From: Pelomonas sp963422775
GTDB taxonomy: Bacteria > Pseudomonadota > Gammaproteobacteria > Burkholderiales > Burkholderiaceae_C
Assembly: GCA_963422775.4 (NCBI GenBank)
Contig: CAUJSJ030000159.1
Location: forward strand, 23,675 to 87,674
Length of the DNA stretch: 64,000 bases
Direction of reading: 5' to 3'
In this document: positions 1-7,987 of the stretch, one piece after another
How the letters are laid out: each line of letters opens with the position of its first letter
Numbering within the stretch: the stretch's first letter is position 1
Program-made: the position numbers and the translations under genes
Notes under the pieces: model-generated
The model's input: only the letters and a program-made list of their open reading frames with translations
The model's database searches: none
Told to the model about the DNA's origin: nothing

Positions 1-1
1 G

Positions 2-136
2 GACGAACTGCTGGCCCAGGCCGACGTGACCGCCATGCCCTGGGCCGAGCTGGAGCGTGAGACCCATGCCTTGCTGATGCCGTGGCAGGCAGACAGCCGC
101 GACACCCCGGCGCTGGAGGCGCTGCCCGAAACCTGA
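2..136 (+). CDS. 3' end of an unidentified gene (partial)
   Basis: An open frame enters from the left edge and ends at a TGA at 134-136, giving the last 44 residues of a protein (DELLAQADVTAMPWAELE...). The codon choice is GC-rich, like its neighbours. Nothing in this tail identifies a family. It is convergent with the glycosyltransferase that follows, with only about 24 bases between the two stops. Confidence 0.5.
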   Translation, partial: DELLAQADVTAMPWAELERETHALLMPWQADSRDTPALEALPET

Positions 137-160
137 GGCCGGTTGGTGGCGCGGCGCCCG

Positions 161-1390
161 TCAGCGCTGGCGGGCCAGCTGGCCCGCCCAGGGGCGCAGC
201 GGTTGGCTGCCGGGCACCGCCGGCGTGGCGGGCGGCGTGGGTGCGGCGTGCCGGGTGATCAGCGCGGCGTAGCGCCGCGTCATCTGTGCCAGCACGCGCG
301 GCCAGTCCTGTTCCTGGGCGCGTGCCAGCGCGGCACGGCGCGGGGTGGTGTGGCTGCCGCTCAGACTGGCTTCCATGGCCTCGGCCCAGGAGCCCGCGCG
401 CTGCCGGTCCACCAGCAGGCCGGCGCCTGCCACCAGCTCGCCCAGGCCGGCCGCGGCTGCCGCGACCACCGGCGTTCCGCAGGCCATGGCTTCGAGCACG
501 CCCAGGCCGAAGGTCTCCTGATCACCGGCGTGCACATAGGCATCGCAGCTGGCCACCAGCCGCGCGAGCTGGCGGCTGTCGTGCTCGGGCGGCAGCACCA
601 GCACCTGGTCGCCGGCAGGCGCGGCGGGCCCATTGCCAACGACGACCAGCACATGGCCGCGGCCGAGCAGCGCGACGGCGTCGGCCAGCAGCTGCAGGTT
701 CTTTTCCGCGGCGAAGCGGCCGGTGTAGGCCAGCAGCCGCGTGTCCGGATCCAGGCCATGGGCCTGGCAGAACTGGGTGCGCCAGGGCAGGTCGCGCGCG
801 CAGGGCGTGAACACCGAGCAATCCACCCCGAGCGGCTGCACCGTCACGCGCGGCACACCCCAGCCTTGCAGGCGCTGGGCCAGGCCGCTGCTGGGCGCCA
901 TGACGACATCGAAGTGACGGTACAGGCCGACGAGGTAGCGCCGCGCCCAGCGTTCGGCGCTGCGGCCACCCGGCGTGCGGGCCGCCAGCGCAGGCAGGTC
1001 GGAGTGGCAGAAGGCCACGGCCGGCACGCGCAACTGCTCGGCGGCCGCGAGCGAGGCCCAGCCCAGCGTGTAGGGGTCGGCCGACTCGATGATGTCCGGT
1101 GCCATGAACGCCATCTGGCGCAGCGCCCGGCCGCGCGACAGCACCAGTCGCTGCCCGCCGCCGCCTGGCAGTGCCAACCCGCCGCAGTCGACCATGCCGG
1201 GCCCTTGCGCGCGCGGGGCGATGACGGTGTGCCGCCAGCCCAGGGCCCGCAGGCGTTCGAGCTTGGCCGTCAACACGCGCCGCACGCCGCCCACCGGACT
1301 CCAGAACATCGACACGTCCAGCAGATGGGGGCTCGCCGCGGGACGGCTGTCCTGCGCCTGCTGACCGGGCCGGGTGTAGCTCATTTGCAT
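161..1390 (-). CDS. Glycosyltransferase, GT4 type
   Basis: A 409-residue GT-B-fold glycosyltransferase, expected to move a sugar from a nucleotide-sugar donor onto a lipid or glycan at the inner face of the membrane. The N-terminal half opens with DVSMFWSPVGGVRRVL, the glycine-rich acceptor-side loop. The C-terminal half has LLAYTGRFAAEKNL (donor-domain start), VGNGP, and the GT4 signature DAYVHAGDQETFGLGVLEAMACGTPVVA, whose E-x7-E motif (ETFGLGVLE) contacts the donor. ATG codons at 1390 and 1384 are both possible; neither has a strong Shine-Dalgarno. The gene is divergent from topoisomerase IB. A fragment of a second glycosyltransferase lies just beyond that gene, so this may once have been a small glycolipid locus. 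Donor and acceptor cannot be told from sequence. Confidence 0.85.
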   Translation of the reverse strand: MQMSYTRPGQQAQDSRPAASPHLLDVSMFWSPVGGVRRVLTAKLERLRALGWRHTVIAPRAQGPGMVDCGGLALPGGGGQRLVLSRGRALRQMAFMAPDIIESADPYTLGWASLAAAEQLRVPAVAFCHSDLPALAARTPGGRSAERWARRYLVGLYRHFDVVMAPSSGLAQRLQGWGVPRVTVQPLGVDCSVFTPCARDLPWRTQFCQAHGLDPDTRLLAYTGRFAAEKNLQLLADAVALLGRGHVLVVVGNGPAAPAGDQVLVLPPEHDSRQLARLVASCDAYVHAGDQETFGLGVLEAMACGTPVVAAAAAGLGELVAGAGLLVDRQRAGSWAEAMEASLSGSHTTPRRAALARAQEQDWPRVLAQMTRRYAALITRHAAPTPPATPAVPGSQPLRPWAGQLARQR

Positions 1391-1450
1391 TCGGAAAAGC
1401 CGGCAAGCGGCATGCCCGGCGGCTGGCATGCCAACTGCTTTGGCCCGTCC

Positions 1451-2644
1451 ATGCCGACACTCCTCACACCCCGCGCCCAGGCCAGCCTGGCGGGGCTGCG
1501 CTGGGCCGATGACAGCGCGCCCGGCATCAGCCGCGAAGCCGCCAAGGCCGGCTTTTCCTACCGCGATGCGCGCGGCCGGCGCCTTCGCGACGAGCCCACG
1601 CTGGCGCGCATCCGCAAGCTCGCCATCCCGCCGGCCTGGGCGCACGTGTGGATCAGCCCGCAGCCCGATAGCCATCTGCAGGCCACCGGCCGCGACGCCC
1701 GTGGGCGCAAGCAATACCGCTATCACGCCGATTGGATGGCCGGCCGTGGCCAGACCAAGTTCGACAGCCTGCTGCGCTTTGGCGCCGTGCTGCCGCGGCT
1801 GCGCCGGCGCGTGCAGCGCGCGCTGGCCGGCCCGGGTGAGCCCACGCGCGAGCGCGTGCTCGCAACGCTGGTGCGCCTGCTCGACACCACCTGGCTGCGC
1901 ATCGGCAACAGCGCCTACGCGCGCGACAACGGCTCCTACGGCCTGTCCACGCTGCGCAACCGCCATGCCGGCATCAAGGGCGACGCCATCGAGCTGTCCT
2001 TCGTGGGCAAGAGCGGCGTGCGCCAGTGCGTGCGCGTGAGCGACCGCCGCGTCGCCCGCATCGTGCGGCGTTGCCGCGAACTGCCTGGCCAGGAGTTGTT
2101 CCGTTACCTGGACGAGGACGGCACCAGTCGCGCGGTGGATTCGGCCGACGTCAACGCCTGGCTGGCCGAGGCTGCCGGCCAGCGCGTGACGGCCAAGGAC
2201 TTCCGCACCTGGCACGGCAGCGTGCTGGCCCTGCAGCTCACCTTGCAGGCCTGCGCCGAGGGCGCCGAGCCCTGCCGGCCGCAGCAGGTGCTGCAAGGCG
2301 TGGCCCAGCGCCTGGGCAATACCGCCGCGGTTTGCCGCAAGGCTTACATCCACCCCCGCGTGCTGGGCCTGGGCGACGCCCTGGGTGACGACGCGGCCCG
2401 CGCCGCGCTGCGCGCCCAGCCCTGGGCTGCGGCGCCGCCTGCGCGCACCGGGCTGGCGGCCGCCGAGCGCCAGTTGATGGGGTTGCTGCGCTCGCGGGAG
2501 CGCCGCACCGTGCCGGCCCAGGCCAGGGCAACATGCGCGAACCGGGCCGCGGCGGGCACAGCGCTTGCCGTTGCCGGCGACCCTGCAACCGTCCGGAGTG
2601 AAACTCGTGCGCATCGCCTACGTCAGCGAGACGTTTCCCCCTGA
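1451..2644 (+). CDS. DNA topoisomerase IB (poxvirus/eukaryote type)
   Basis: A 397-residue type IB topoisomerase, which relaxes supercoils by nicking one strand through a 3'-phosphotyrosine. The N-terminal domain (about residues 1-100) binds DNA. The catalytic domain shows the expected active-site set: WLRIGNSAYARDNGSYG with the first catalytic Arg, FVGKSG with the catalytic Lys, KDFRTWHGS with Arg and His, and CRKAYIHP with the nucleophilic Tyr. The ATG at 1451 begins MPTLLTPRAQ; the frame is open further upstream but that stretch is antisense to the glycosyltransferase and has no protein-like character. The last ~45 bases overlap the start of the next reading frame. The C-terminal ~70 residues are Ala/Arg-rich and weakly conserved. 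Confidence 0.88.
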   Translation: MPTLLTPRAQASLAGLRWADDSAPGISREAAKAGFSYRDARGRRLRDEPTLARIRKLAIPPAWAHVWISPQPDSHLQATGRDARGRKQYRYHADWMAGRGQTKFDSLLRFGAVLPRLRRRVQRALAGPGEPTRERVLATLVRLLDTTWLRIGNSAYARDNGSYGLSTLRNRHAGIKGDAIELSFVGKSGVRQCVRVSDRRVARIVRRCRELPGQELFRYLDEDGTSRAVDSADVNAWLAEAAGQRVTAKDFRTWHGSVLALQLTLQACAEGAEPCRPQQVLQGVAQRLGNTAAVCRKAYIHPRVLGLGDALGDDAARAALRAQPWAAAPPARTGLAAAERQLMGLLRSRERRTVPAQARATCANRAAAGTALAVAGDPATVRSETRAHRLRQRDVSP

Positions 2645-3029
2645 AATCAACGGCGTTGCGCTGACCGCCCAACGCACCGTGCTCCCTCTGCGCCGCGCCG
2701 GCCATGGGGTGCAACTCAGCCGCCCGCGCCAGCCGGCGCGGGGCGACACCCGGCACGACACCCGGCACGACACCCGGCACGACGCCAGCGCCGACGTCTT
2801 CTTGCTCCCCAGCCGGAACGGCAGCTCGGGCGGCGTCAGCGGCTGCCTGGCCCCGCCCTGCGAGGGGCCGGCCGCGGCCGATGCCTTCATGGCCGCCGCC
2901 ACACGGGTGCTGCGTGCATCGGCGACCGGCAGCCCACTGCGCCTGCACGCGCGCCTGGCGGCCATCCAGGCCGATGGGGGCCGGGTGCCGGGCCGCTTCG
3001 GGCAACAGCTGCTGCGGCTGGCCGCCTGA
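2598..3029 (+). pseudogene. Glycosyltransferase remnant lacking its middle
   Basis: A 143-residue frame whose two ends look like the two ends of a GT4 glycosyltransferase of normally ~370-400 residues. The start (VRIAYVSETFPPEINGVALTAQRTVLPLRRAGHGVQLSRPRQ) is a classic MgtA/PimB-like N-terminus. The end (DVFLLPS... GCLAPPCEGPAAADAFMAAATRVLRAS...) resembles the extreme C-terminus after the donor site. The catalytic E-x7-E region and about 250 residues between are absent. Three 12-bp repeats encoding RHDT units sit at the join. A good GGAG at 2595-2598 serves GTG 2607 (GTG 2598 is also in frame). The frame remains open, so a short peptide may still be made, but it cannot be a working transferase. 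Confidence 0.65.
2745..2780 (+). repeat. Three perfect 12-bp tandem repeats
   Basis: GACACCCGGCAC occurs three times in direct succession (2745, 2757, 2769), followed by a further GAC. In the overlapping frame it encodes repeated HDTR. It lies at the point where the glycosyltransferase remnant changes from N-terminal to C-terminal homology, so it may mark the deletion junction. Confidence 0.9.
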
Positions 3030-4177
3030 TGCTGCCCGCTGCCCACCCGCTGCGGGCCGTGCCCGCGCCGCTGACACCGCGCGCCTTCAGCTGTGCCTGC
3101 GGGCGCCCGGTGTTCTTCCGCAACAGCGTGTGCCTCGCCTGTCATCGGCCACTGGGATACGACGCCACGCGCGGCCTGCTGCTGGCGCTGGAGCCCATGC
3201 GCTCGGGCGGCTGGCGCGAAGCCGGCGTGCCGGTGCGTCGCGCGCCGCGCCATGCGCGCTGCGGCAATCTCGACTCGGCGGCCGGCTGCAACTGGCTGCT
3301 GGACGCGGCCGAAGTGGCGGCCGGCCAGACGCTGTGCCGCTGCTGCCGGCTGACGCGCACCGTGCCCGACCTGAGCCAGCCCGAGGCGGGGGCCTGGTGG
3401 TGCCGCGTCGAGCAAGCCAAGCGCCGTCTGGTGTCCTCCCTGATCGGGCTGGGGTTGCCGGTCATCTCGAAGGCCGAGGACCCCGAGCGGGGCCTGGCCT
3501 TCGACCTGCTGCTGGCCCCGTCCGAGGGCCCGCCCGTCGTCACCGGCCACGCCGACGGCGTCATCACGCTGGACGTGGCCGAAGCCCACGATGCGCACCG
3601 TGAGCAGCTGCGCGATCAGCTCGGCGAGCCCTACCGCACCCTGCTCGGCCACCTGCGCCACGAGACCGGGCACCACTACTGGCAGCGCCTCGTCGAGCCC
3701 ACCGAGTGGCTGGCACCCTGCCGGGAGCTGTTCGGCGATGAGCGCCAGGATTACGGCACCGCGCTGCAGCGCCACTACGCCAACGGCGCGCCGCCCGACT
3801 GGGGCCAGCGCTTCGTCAGCGCCTATGCCAGCGCCCACCCGTGGGAGGACTGGGCCGAGACCTGGGCCCACTACCTGCACCTGGTCGACACGCTGGACAC
3901 GGCGCGCAGCTTCGGCCTGGACGGTGAGCGCGTCGAACTCAACTACGAGCGCTTCGGCGCCGAGCTGCTCACGGACGCGAGCGAGCCCGGGGCTGCCGGC
4001 TTCCTGCAGCTCATCAACAGCTGGATGGAATTGACTGGCGTGCTCAACGAACTGTCGCGCAGCATGGGCGTGGCAGACTTCTATCCGTTCGTGCTGTCGG
4101 CCCCGGCCGTGCGCAAGCTGCATCTGGTGCACCGCGTGGTCCGCGGCTTGCCGCACGGCGCCGTCACGATGCCGTGA
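3029..4177 (+). CDS. Zinc-ribbon, putative zinc metallopeptidase (Peptidase_Mx type)
   Basis: A 382-residue protein with an N-terminal zinc ribbon (CACG...CLAC, residues about 23-38; a second CG/C..CC set near residues 75-110) and a metalloprotease signature LRHETGHHYW near residue 211, i.e. HExxH with two metal-binding His and the catalytic Glu. This arrangement matches the family of putative zinc-binding metallopeptidases found next to stress genes in proteobacteria; substrate is unknown. No signal peptide or membrane segment is visible, so it is probably cytoplasmic. Its ATG overlaps the TGA of the preceding remnant (TGATG), implying translational coupling. Its last 14 bases overlap the convergent response regulator. 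Confidence 0.8.
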   Translation: MLPAAHPLRAVPAPLTPRAFSCACGRPVFFRNSVCLACHRPLGYDATRGLLLALEPMRSGGWREAGVPVRRAPRHARCGNLDSAAGCNWLLDAAEVAAGQTLCRCCRLTRTVPDLSQPEAGAWWCRVEQAKRRLVSSLIGLGLPVISKAEDPERGLAFDLLLAPSEGPPVVTGHADGVITLDVAEAHDAHREQLRDQLGEPYRTLLGHLRHETGHHYWQRLVEPTEWLAPCRELFGDERQDYGTALQRHYANGAPPDWGQRFVSAYASAHPWEDWAETWAHYLHLVDTLDTARSFGLDGERVELNYERFGAELLTDASEPGAAGFLQLINSWMELTGVLNELSRSMGVADFYPFVLSAPAVRKLHLVHRVVRGLPHGAVTMP

Positions 4178-4619
4178 GGCTGCCTGCCGGCTGGCCGCGA
4201 AACTCGCTCGGCAGCTGAGGGGGCGCCGACGGCCGCGTGCCGACGAGGGCATCCAGCCGCGCCAGCACGTCATCGACGGCGAGCGGCTTGGGCCACAGTT
4301 CGCAGAAGCCCCAGCCTTCGATGGCGAAGCCGACGTCCGCCGTCACGGCGACAGCCGGGACCGTCTCACAGCCCGGCAGGGCGCGCAGCCGGCCAAGCAG
4401 GCGGCTGCCGTGGCCGTCCGGCAGGCCCAGGTCCAGCAGCAGCAGCACCGGCCGCAGGCCCGCAGCCAGGCACAACGCTTCCTCGCCCGTCGTCGCGACG
4501 ACGAGTTCAATCTCAGCGCGCCGCTCCAGGATGGCGGCCATCAACAGCGCATTGACCGGGTGGTCCTCGACGTAGAGAACGGTTCGTCGGGCTGGGGCGG
4601 GCATGGTGACTCCGAGCAT
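4164..4619 (-). CDS. Single-domain response regulator (receiver only)
   Basis: A 151-residue receiver-domain protein without an output domain. The key residues are present: acidic pair in LYVEDHPVN, phospho-acceptor Asp in LLLLDLGLPDGHG, the conserved Thr in AVTAD, and the Lys in LWPKPL. Such CheY/DivK-like proteins relay phosphate or bind partners. Translation could begin at ATG 4619 (MLGVTMPAP) or 4604 (MPAPARR). No kinase gene is adjacent; the nearest is the hybrid kinase at 8.5-10.8 kb, which has its own receiver. Convergent overlap with the metallopeptidase gene by 14 bases. Confidence 0.82.
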   Translation of the reverse strand: MLGVTMPAPARRTVLYVEDHPVNALLMAAILERRAEIELVVATTGEEALCLAAGLRPVLLLLDLGLPDGHGSRLLGRLRALPGCETVPAVAVTADVGFAIEGWGFCELWPKPLAVDDVLARLDALVGTRPSAPPQLPSEFRGQPAGSLTAS

Positions 4620-4721
4620 TGGCCTCACGTGAGGCAATCGACGTGCCAGCCCCGGTTGGCGCGGCTGGGCACGGCGATTGCCTCGCAACCGCCTACTCCA
4701 GCCAACCCCGATGAGGCCGCC

Positions 4722-5249
4722 ATGACCACGACTGAAGCCCCCACCGACGCCACCGCAGAAGAGCCCCGCAGCTTCGGCGTCTTCAAGCCCGTCGGCCATG
4801 TCGTCATTTCATTCCCCACAGCCGCGCAAGCCGACCAAGCTGCGCTGGCCATGGCCGACCTCAACCTGGCGCCGGGGTCGGTGCGCCACTACACCGACCA
4901 GCAGATGCTCAGGCAGATCGACCAGGACATCGCCCATGCCAGCCCGCTGGCGTCGATCGGCCAGGAGATGAACCTCGTGCTGGCCCACCGCGTGCTGGCC
5001 GAGAAGGGCTATCACTGGTTGCTGGTGTTCGCGGCCAACGACGAGCAGGCGGTGCAGATCGCCGCGCTGGCGCGCGACCACGGTGCCGAGCGCGCCCAGC
5101 ACTACGGCCACTTCATCATCGAAGAGCTCATTGATCGCCCCGGCAACGTGGCCCAGGTGTCCGAATCTCCCGACCGCGGCCTCGACGCGCAGACGCCTTC
5201 GGGCCAGGAGGCCGAGGCTGGCGAGCTGAAGAAGGCAGCCGGCGGTTGA
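4722..5249 (+). CDS. Conserved hypothetical protein, stress-cluster member
   Basis: A 175-residue soluble protein with no clear family assignment. The region GHVVISFPTAAQADQAALAMADLNLAPGSVRHYTDQQML (about residues 26-65), followed by HWLLVFAANDEQAVQIAALARDHGAERAQHYG, has the beta-alpha-beta alternation of a small ferredoxin-like fold, as in some general-stress proteins. The last ~35 residues are charged and low in complexity. The ATG at 4722 was chosen because GAGG lies just upstream (4713-4716) and the longer frame lacks protein-like sequence. It heads a co-directional run of small stress and membrane genes. Confidence 0.6.
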   Translation: MTTTEAPTDATAEEPRSFGVFKPVGHVVISFPTAAQADQAALAMADLNLAPGSVRHYTDQQMLRQIDQDIAHASPLASIGQEMNLVLAHRVLAEKGYHWLLVFAANDEQAVQIAALARDHGAERAQHYGHFIIEELIDRPGNVAQVSESPDRGLDAQTPSGQEAEAGELKKAAGG

Positions 5250-5395
5250 GTGACGGGCTTCAAGACGCCCCGGCCCTCAGAACGACATCGAGCGGCAAGC
5301 GCTGCGGCAAGTTCTGCGCCCCTGTCCGTGATGGGCTTGGCACCTCGTTTGCCAGGGCCGTGCGCGGCATCACGCCGCGCCCGAAGGAGCAGCTC

Positions 5396-5665
5396 ATGAA
5401 TCTGATCATCTGGCTCATCGCAGGTGGCCTCGTCGGCTGGGTCGCCAGCCTGTTGATGCGCACCGACGGCGAGCAGGGCGTGCTCCTCAACGTCCTTGTC
5501 GGCATCGTCGGCGCCGCCATCGGCGGCTGGCTGCTCTCGCCGACGCTGGGCTTTTCCACTATCAACGACGGCCTGCTCAGCATGGGCTCGCTCGCCGTGT
5601 CCCTGCTGGGCGCGGTGGTGCTGCTGGCCATCGTCAACCTGATCCAGCGCGGCACCCTGCGCTGA
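5396..5665 (+). CDS. GlsB/YeaQ/YmgE family stress-response membrane protein
   Basis: An 89-residue membrane protein with three hydrophobic helices and the family's glycine pattern: IIWLIAGGLVGWVASLLM, VLVGIVGAAIGGWLL, and a C-terminal helix LAVSLLGAVVLLAIVNLI. Family members are transglycosylase-associated-type small proteins induced by acid, osmotic or stationary stress; the biochemical role is unknown. An AAGGAG at 5384-5389 precedes ATG 5396 at good spacing. Confidence 0.9.
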   Translation: MNLIIWLIAGGLVGWVASLLMRTDGEQGVLLNVLVGIVGAAIGGWLLSPTLGFSTINDGLLSMGSLAVSLLGAVVLLAIVNLIQRGTLR

Positions 5666-5720
5666 CGTCTGCAACCGTTCCCTCTCGCCTTCTCCCTTCC
5701 CTTCACCCCCAGGACCTCCC

Positions 5721-6107
5721 ATGACCACCACCTCTGCCAACACGCCTTTCCCCACCTCCTCCGTCTCGCCGGCCACGCCCGCCACGCCGGCACCCACCAC
5801 GCCCAGCGGCGCCAATGTCGCGGCGCCCGCCAAGGCCGAGGGCGAGGCGGGTGCGGTGCTCAGCCGCGTTGTGCAGGGTGCCCACAGCGCCATCGACCGC
5901 ATGGCGGAGACCGCGGGGCCGGCCGTGCAGAAGCTGCAGGACGGCGTCACTGCGGCCAGCGAGACGCTGAGCCAGCGCGCCAGCGACGCGCGTGAGCTCG
6001 GCGACGAGTGGGTCGACAGCCTGCGCAATTCGGTGCGCGAGCACCCGCTGGCCGCCGTGGCCACGGCGCTGGCCGTCGGCGTGCTCGTCGCCCGCCTGGC
6101 GCGCTGA
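5721..6107 (+). CDS. DUF883/ElaB-YqjD-like membrane-anchored protein
   Basis: A 128-residue protein with a Thr/Ala/Pro-rich N-terminus (residues 1-45), an amphipathic helical middle, and a C-terminal REHPLAAVATALAVGVLVARLAR hydrophobic tail that is typical of DUF883. Family members (YqjD, ElaB) are tail-anchored in the inner membrane and bind ribosomes in stationary phase. It is followed directly by a YqjE-like gene and a YqjK-like fusion, matching the yqjDEK layout in enterobacteria, which supports the call. Confidence 0.75.
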   Translation: MTTTSANTPFPTSSVSPATPATPAPTTPSGANVAAPAKAEGEAGAVLSRVVQGAHSAIDRMAETAGPAVQKLQDGVTAASETLSQRASDARELGDEWVDSLRNSVREHPLAAVATALAVGVLVARLAR

Positions 6108-6114
6108 GGCTGCC

Positions 6115-6534
6115 TTGGCCGACCCCCTGCAAGCCAGGCCCGCGCCGCTGCTGGACCAAGTGCAGGCGCTGTGGCGCGAGCTGCCCGGCCTGGTCAGCGA
6201 CCGCGTCGAGCTGCTGTCGCTGGAGCTGCAGCGCGCGGTACAGGCGCTGGCCCAGATCGTTGCGCTGATGGTGGCCGTGGCCGTCCTCGGCGTGACGGTC
6301 TGGCTGGCACTGTGGGCCGGCGTCGTCCATCTGCTCGTGGGGGCCGGCCTGCTGCCGGCTGCCGCGCTGCTGCTGGTCATCGCCATCAACGCACTGGCCA
6401 TGCTGCTGGCGCTGCTGCGCGTGCGCAGCCTGATGCCCAGGTTGCGGCTGCCGGCCACGCAGCGGCATCTGACGCTGGCGCCCCAGCCTGAACCTGAGCC
6501 CAGCGAGGACAGCGATGAGCGTGCTGCAGCCTGA
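6115..6534 (+). CDS. Phage-holin-family membrane protein (YqjE-like)
   Basis: A 139-residue protein with an N-terminal amphipathic helix (VSDRVELLSLELQRAVQ) and two long transmembrane segments (IVALMVAVAVLGVTVWLALWAGVV and LLPAAALLLVIAINALAMLLAL), the pattern of the YqjE / holin superfamily. No ATG fits; the TTG at 6115 comes 8 bases after the preceding stop and keeps the whole conserved N-terminus. Its last 20 bases overlap the next gene, consistent with one transcript for the yqjD-E-K-like genes. Confidence 0.72.
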   Translation: MADPLQARPAPLLDQVQALWRELPGLVSDRVELLSLELQRAVQALAQIVALMVAVAVLGVTVWLALWAGVVHLLVGAGLLPAAALLLVIAINALAMLLALLRVRSLMPRLRLPATQRHLTLAPQPEPEPSEDSDERAAA

Positions 6535-7387
6535 CACCGATATCGATGCCCGCATCCTGGCCGTGGAGCAGCGGCTGATCGCACGCGAGGCCCGGCTGCG
6601 CGAGGGCGCGGCCGGCCTGGCCGGCCAGCTGCGCCAGACGCTGCAGCCCCAGCGCCTGTTACTGCCCGCCGGCGGCGTGGCGCTCGGCATTGCGGCGCTG
6701 CTGTCGCTGCGGCGCCGCCACCCTGCGATGCCTGCGCCACCGCGCCCGCCGGGTGCGCCGTTGGACGTGCCCTGGGCCCATCTGCTGGGCCTGGCCTGGC
6801 CGATGCTGCCCGAGCGCTGGCGCCACCGCATCAACCCGGTCGTGGCCAGCAGCCTCGTCACGCTCGGCCTGCCGCTCGCCGAGCGCCTGCTCGGGGTGCA
6901 GCGGCGCAGCACCCTGCCGCTGGCAACGGTGGCCGAGGTCGACCTCGCGCGGCTGGGCGGCCGCTGGTTCCTCGTCGGCGAACTGCCGGTGCCGCTGCAG
7001 GCCGAAGCATTGCAGCCGCCCGAGCTGGGCCTGCTGCCGCGCGACGATGGCCAGTTCGACCTGCTGCAGCGGCGCATCGATCGCCACGGCACGCAGGGCA
7101 GCGAGGCGCGCGTGCAGCCGGTGCCCGGCAGCCAGGGCGCGCGGCTGCGCATCAGCCGCTGGCCCGAGGCCCTGCAATGGCTGGACTGGGCCTGGACGGA
7201 GCAGGCCGTGCTGCATGTGGACGAGGCCTATGACGAGGTCCTCATCGGCAGCCCGGAGCGCGACTCGTTGTGGCTGCTGTCGCGCCGGCCCGAACTGGTC
7301 GCCGAGCGCCGCCAGGCCCTGGTGCAGATCGCCCGCGACCGCGGCTTCGCGGTGCAGAAGCTGCGCTTTTCCGGTCCGGCGTCCTGA
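6515..7387 (+). CDS. YqjK-like N-terminus fused to a lipocalin (Blc-type) domain
   Basis: A 290-residue protein. Residues 1-65 are a charged helix followed by one hydrophobic stretch (LLLPAGGVALGIAALLSL), in the position of YqjK downstream of YqjD/YqjE-like genes. After a proline-rich linker and another apolar region (about 80-130), residues from about 140 onward read as a bacterial lipocalin: LARLGGRWFLVGELPVPLQ matches the GxW strand, and AYDEVLIGSPERDSLWLLSRRPEL matches the C-terminal lipocalin motif of Blc. Lipocalins bind fatty acids or lysophospholipids, usually at the outer membrane through a lipobox; here there is no lipobox, so the domain is tethered differently. The fusion is inferred from motifs. 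Confidence 0.68.
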   Translation: MSVLQPDTDIDARILAVEQRLIAREARLREGAAGLAGQLRQTLQPQRLLLPAGGVALGIAALLSLRRRHPAMPAPPRPPGAPLDVPWAHLLGLAWPMLPERWRHRINPVVASSLVTLGLPLAERLLGVQRRSTLPLATVAEVDLARLGGRWFLVGELPVPLQAEALQPPELGLLPRDDGQFDLLQRRIDRHGTQGSEARVQPVPGSQGARLRISRWPEALQWLDWAWTEQAVLHVDEAYDEVLIGSPERDSLWLLSRRPELVAERRQALVQIARDRGFAVQKLRFSGPAS

Positions 7388-7477
7388 CACGGCCGTTCTG
7401 ACTCCGGCCACCGCGGCACATGGCTTGCCGGGTGGGGCTGCGGGGCCGTCCCGCGTTCTACAGCATCGGAGGTTCCC

Positions 7478-7963
7478 ATGGCACGCAGCAGCCTGTTCGG
7501 TATCGACCCCGCCGCGGCCGAGCCTGCCGGCCGTGACAAGGCCAGCCTCGGCCCCGGTGACAGCTCCGACAGCGGCAGCGACGTGGCCGGCCTGGACAAC
7601 GACGAAGACGCCACCGATCCCGGCCTGCCGGTGGACGTGGCGCTGCGCGACGACCAGGCGGCACCGTTGCCGCTGGGCGAATCCCTGGCGTCCAGCGAGG
7701 GCGGCACCGGCGTGCGCGACGGCGCCGACATCGGCGTGGATCATGTCTTCACGGTCGGTGGCGATGCCGAGGATGCCGACGCGCTGCTCGACGCCGTCGA
7801 CGAGGCGCCGCTCAGCGAGGAAGATGAGGATGACGAGGATCAGCAGGAAGAGGACGGCGCGGCCGGGCGCCGTCGCACGAAGACCTCGCCCGACGGACAG
7901 GCCGCCGGGGAGGACGTGCCCGGTGGCCCCGATCCGGCCGGGCACCGCCCCGGCCGGAGCTGA
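7478..7963 (+). CDS. Acidic low-complexity hypothetical protein
   Basis: A 161-residue protein dominated by Asp, Glu, Gly, Ala and Ser, with an acidic run EEDEDDEDQQEEDG near residue 115 followed by a basic patch GRRRTKTS. It is probably disordered. A GGAGG at about 7469-7473 precedes ATG 7478. No membrane segment or recognised domain is seen. It ends the rightward stress-gene run and is convergent with the DUF2383 gene. Confidence 0.6.
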   Translation: MARSSLFGIDPAAAEPAGRDKASLGPGDSSDSGSDVAGLDNDEDATDPGLPVDVALRDDQAAPLPLGESLASSEGGTGVRDGADIGVDHVFTVGGDAEDADALLDAVDEAPLSEEDEDDEDQQEEDGAAGRRRTKTSPDGQAAGEDVPGGPDPAGHRPGRS

Positions 7964-7987
7964 GCCGGGGCAGGGCGCGCAGCCGCC

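Noticed and set aside
143..1450. Long plus-strand open frame upstream of topoisomerase IB
   Set aside because: It is antisense to the glycosyltransferase, whose motifs are intact; the sequence is Arg/Ala/Gly-rich without family resemblance. Only the part from 1451 is coding.
2745..2780. Short direct repeats as a possible CRISPR
   Set aside because: Units are 12 bases and directly adjacent with no spacers; no cas genes in the window.
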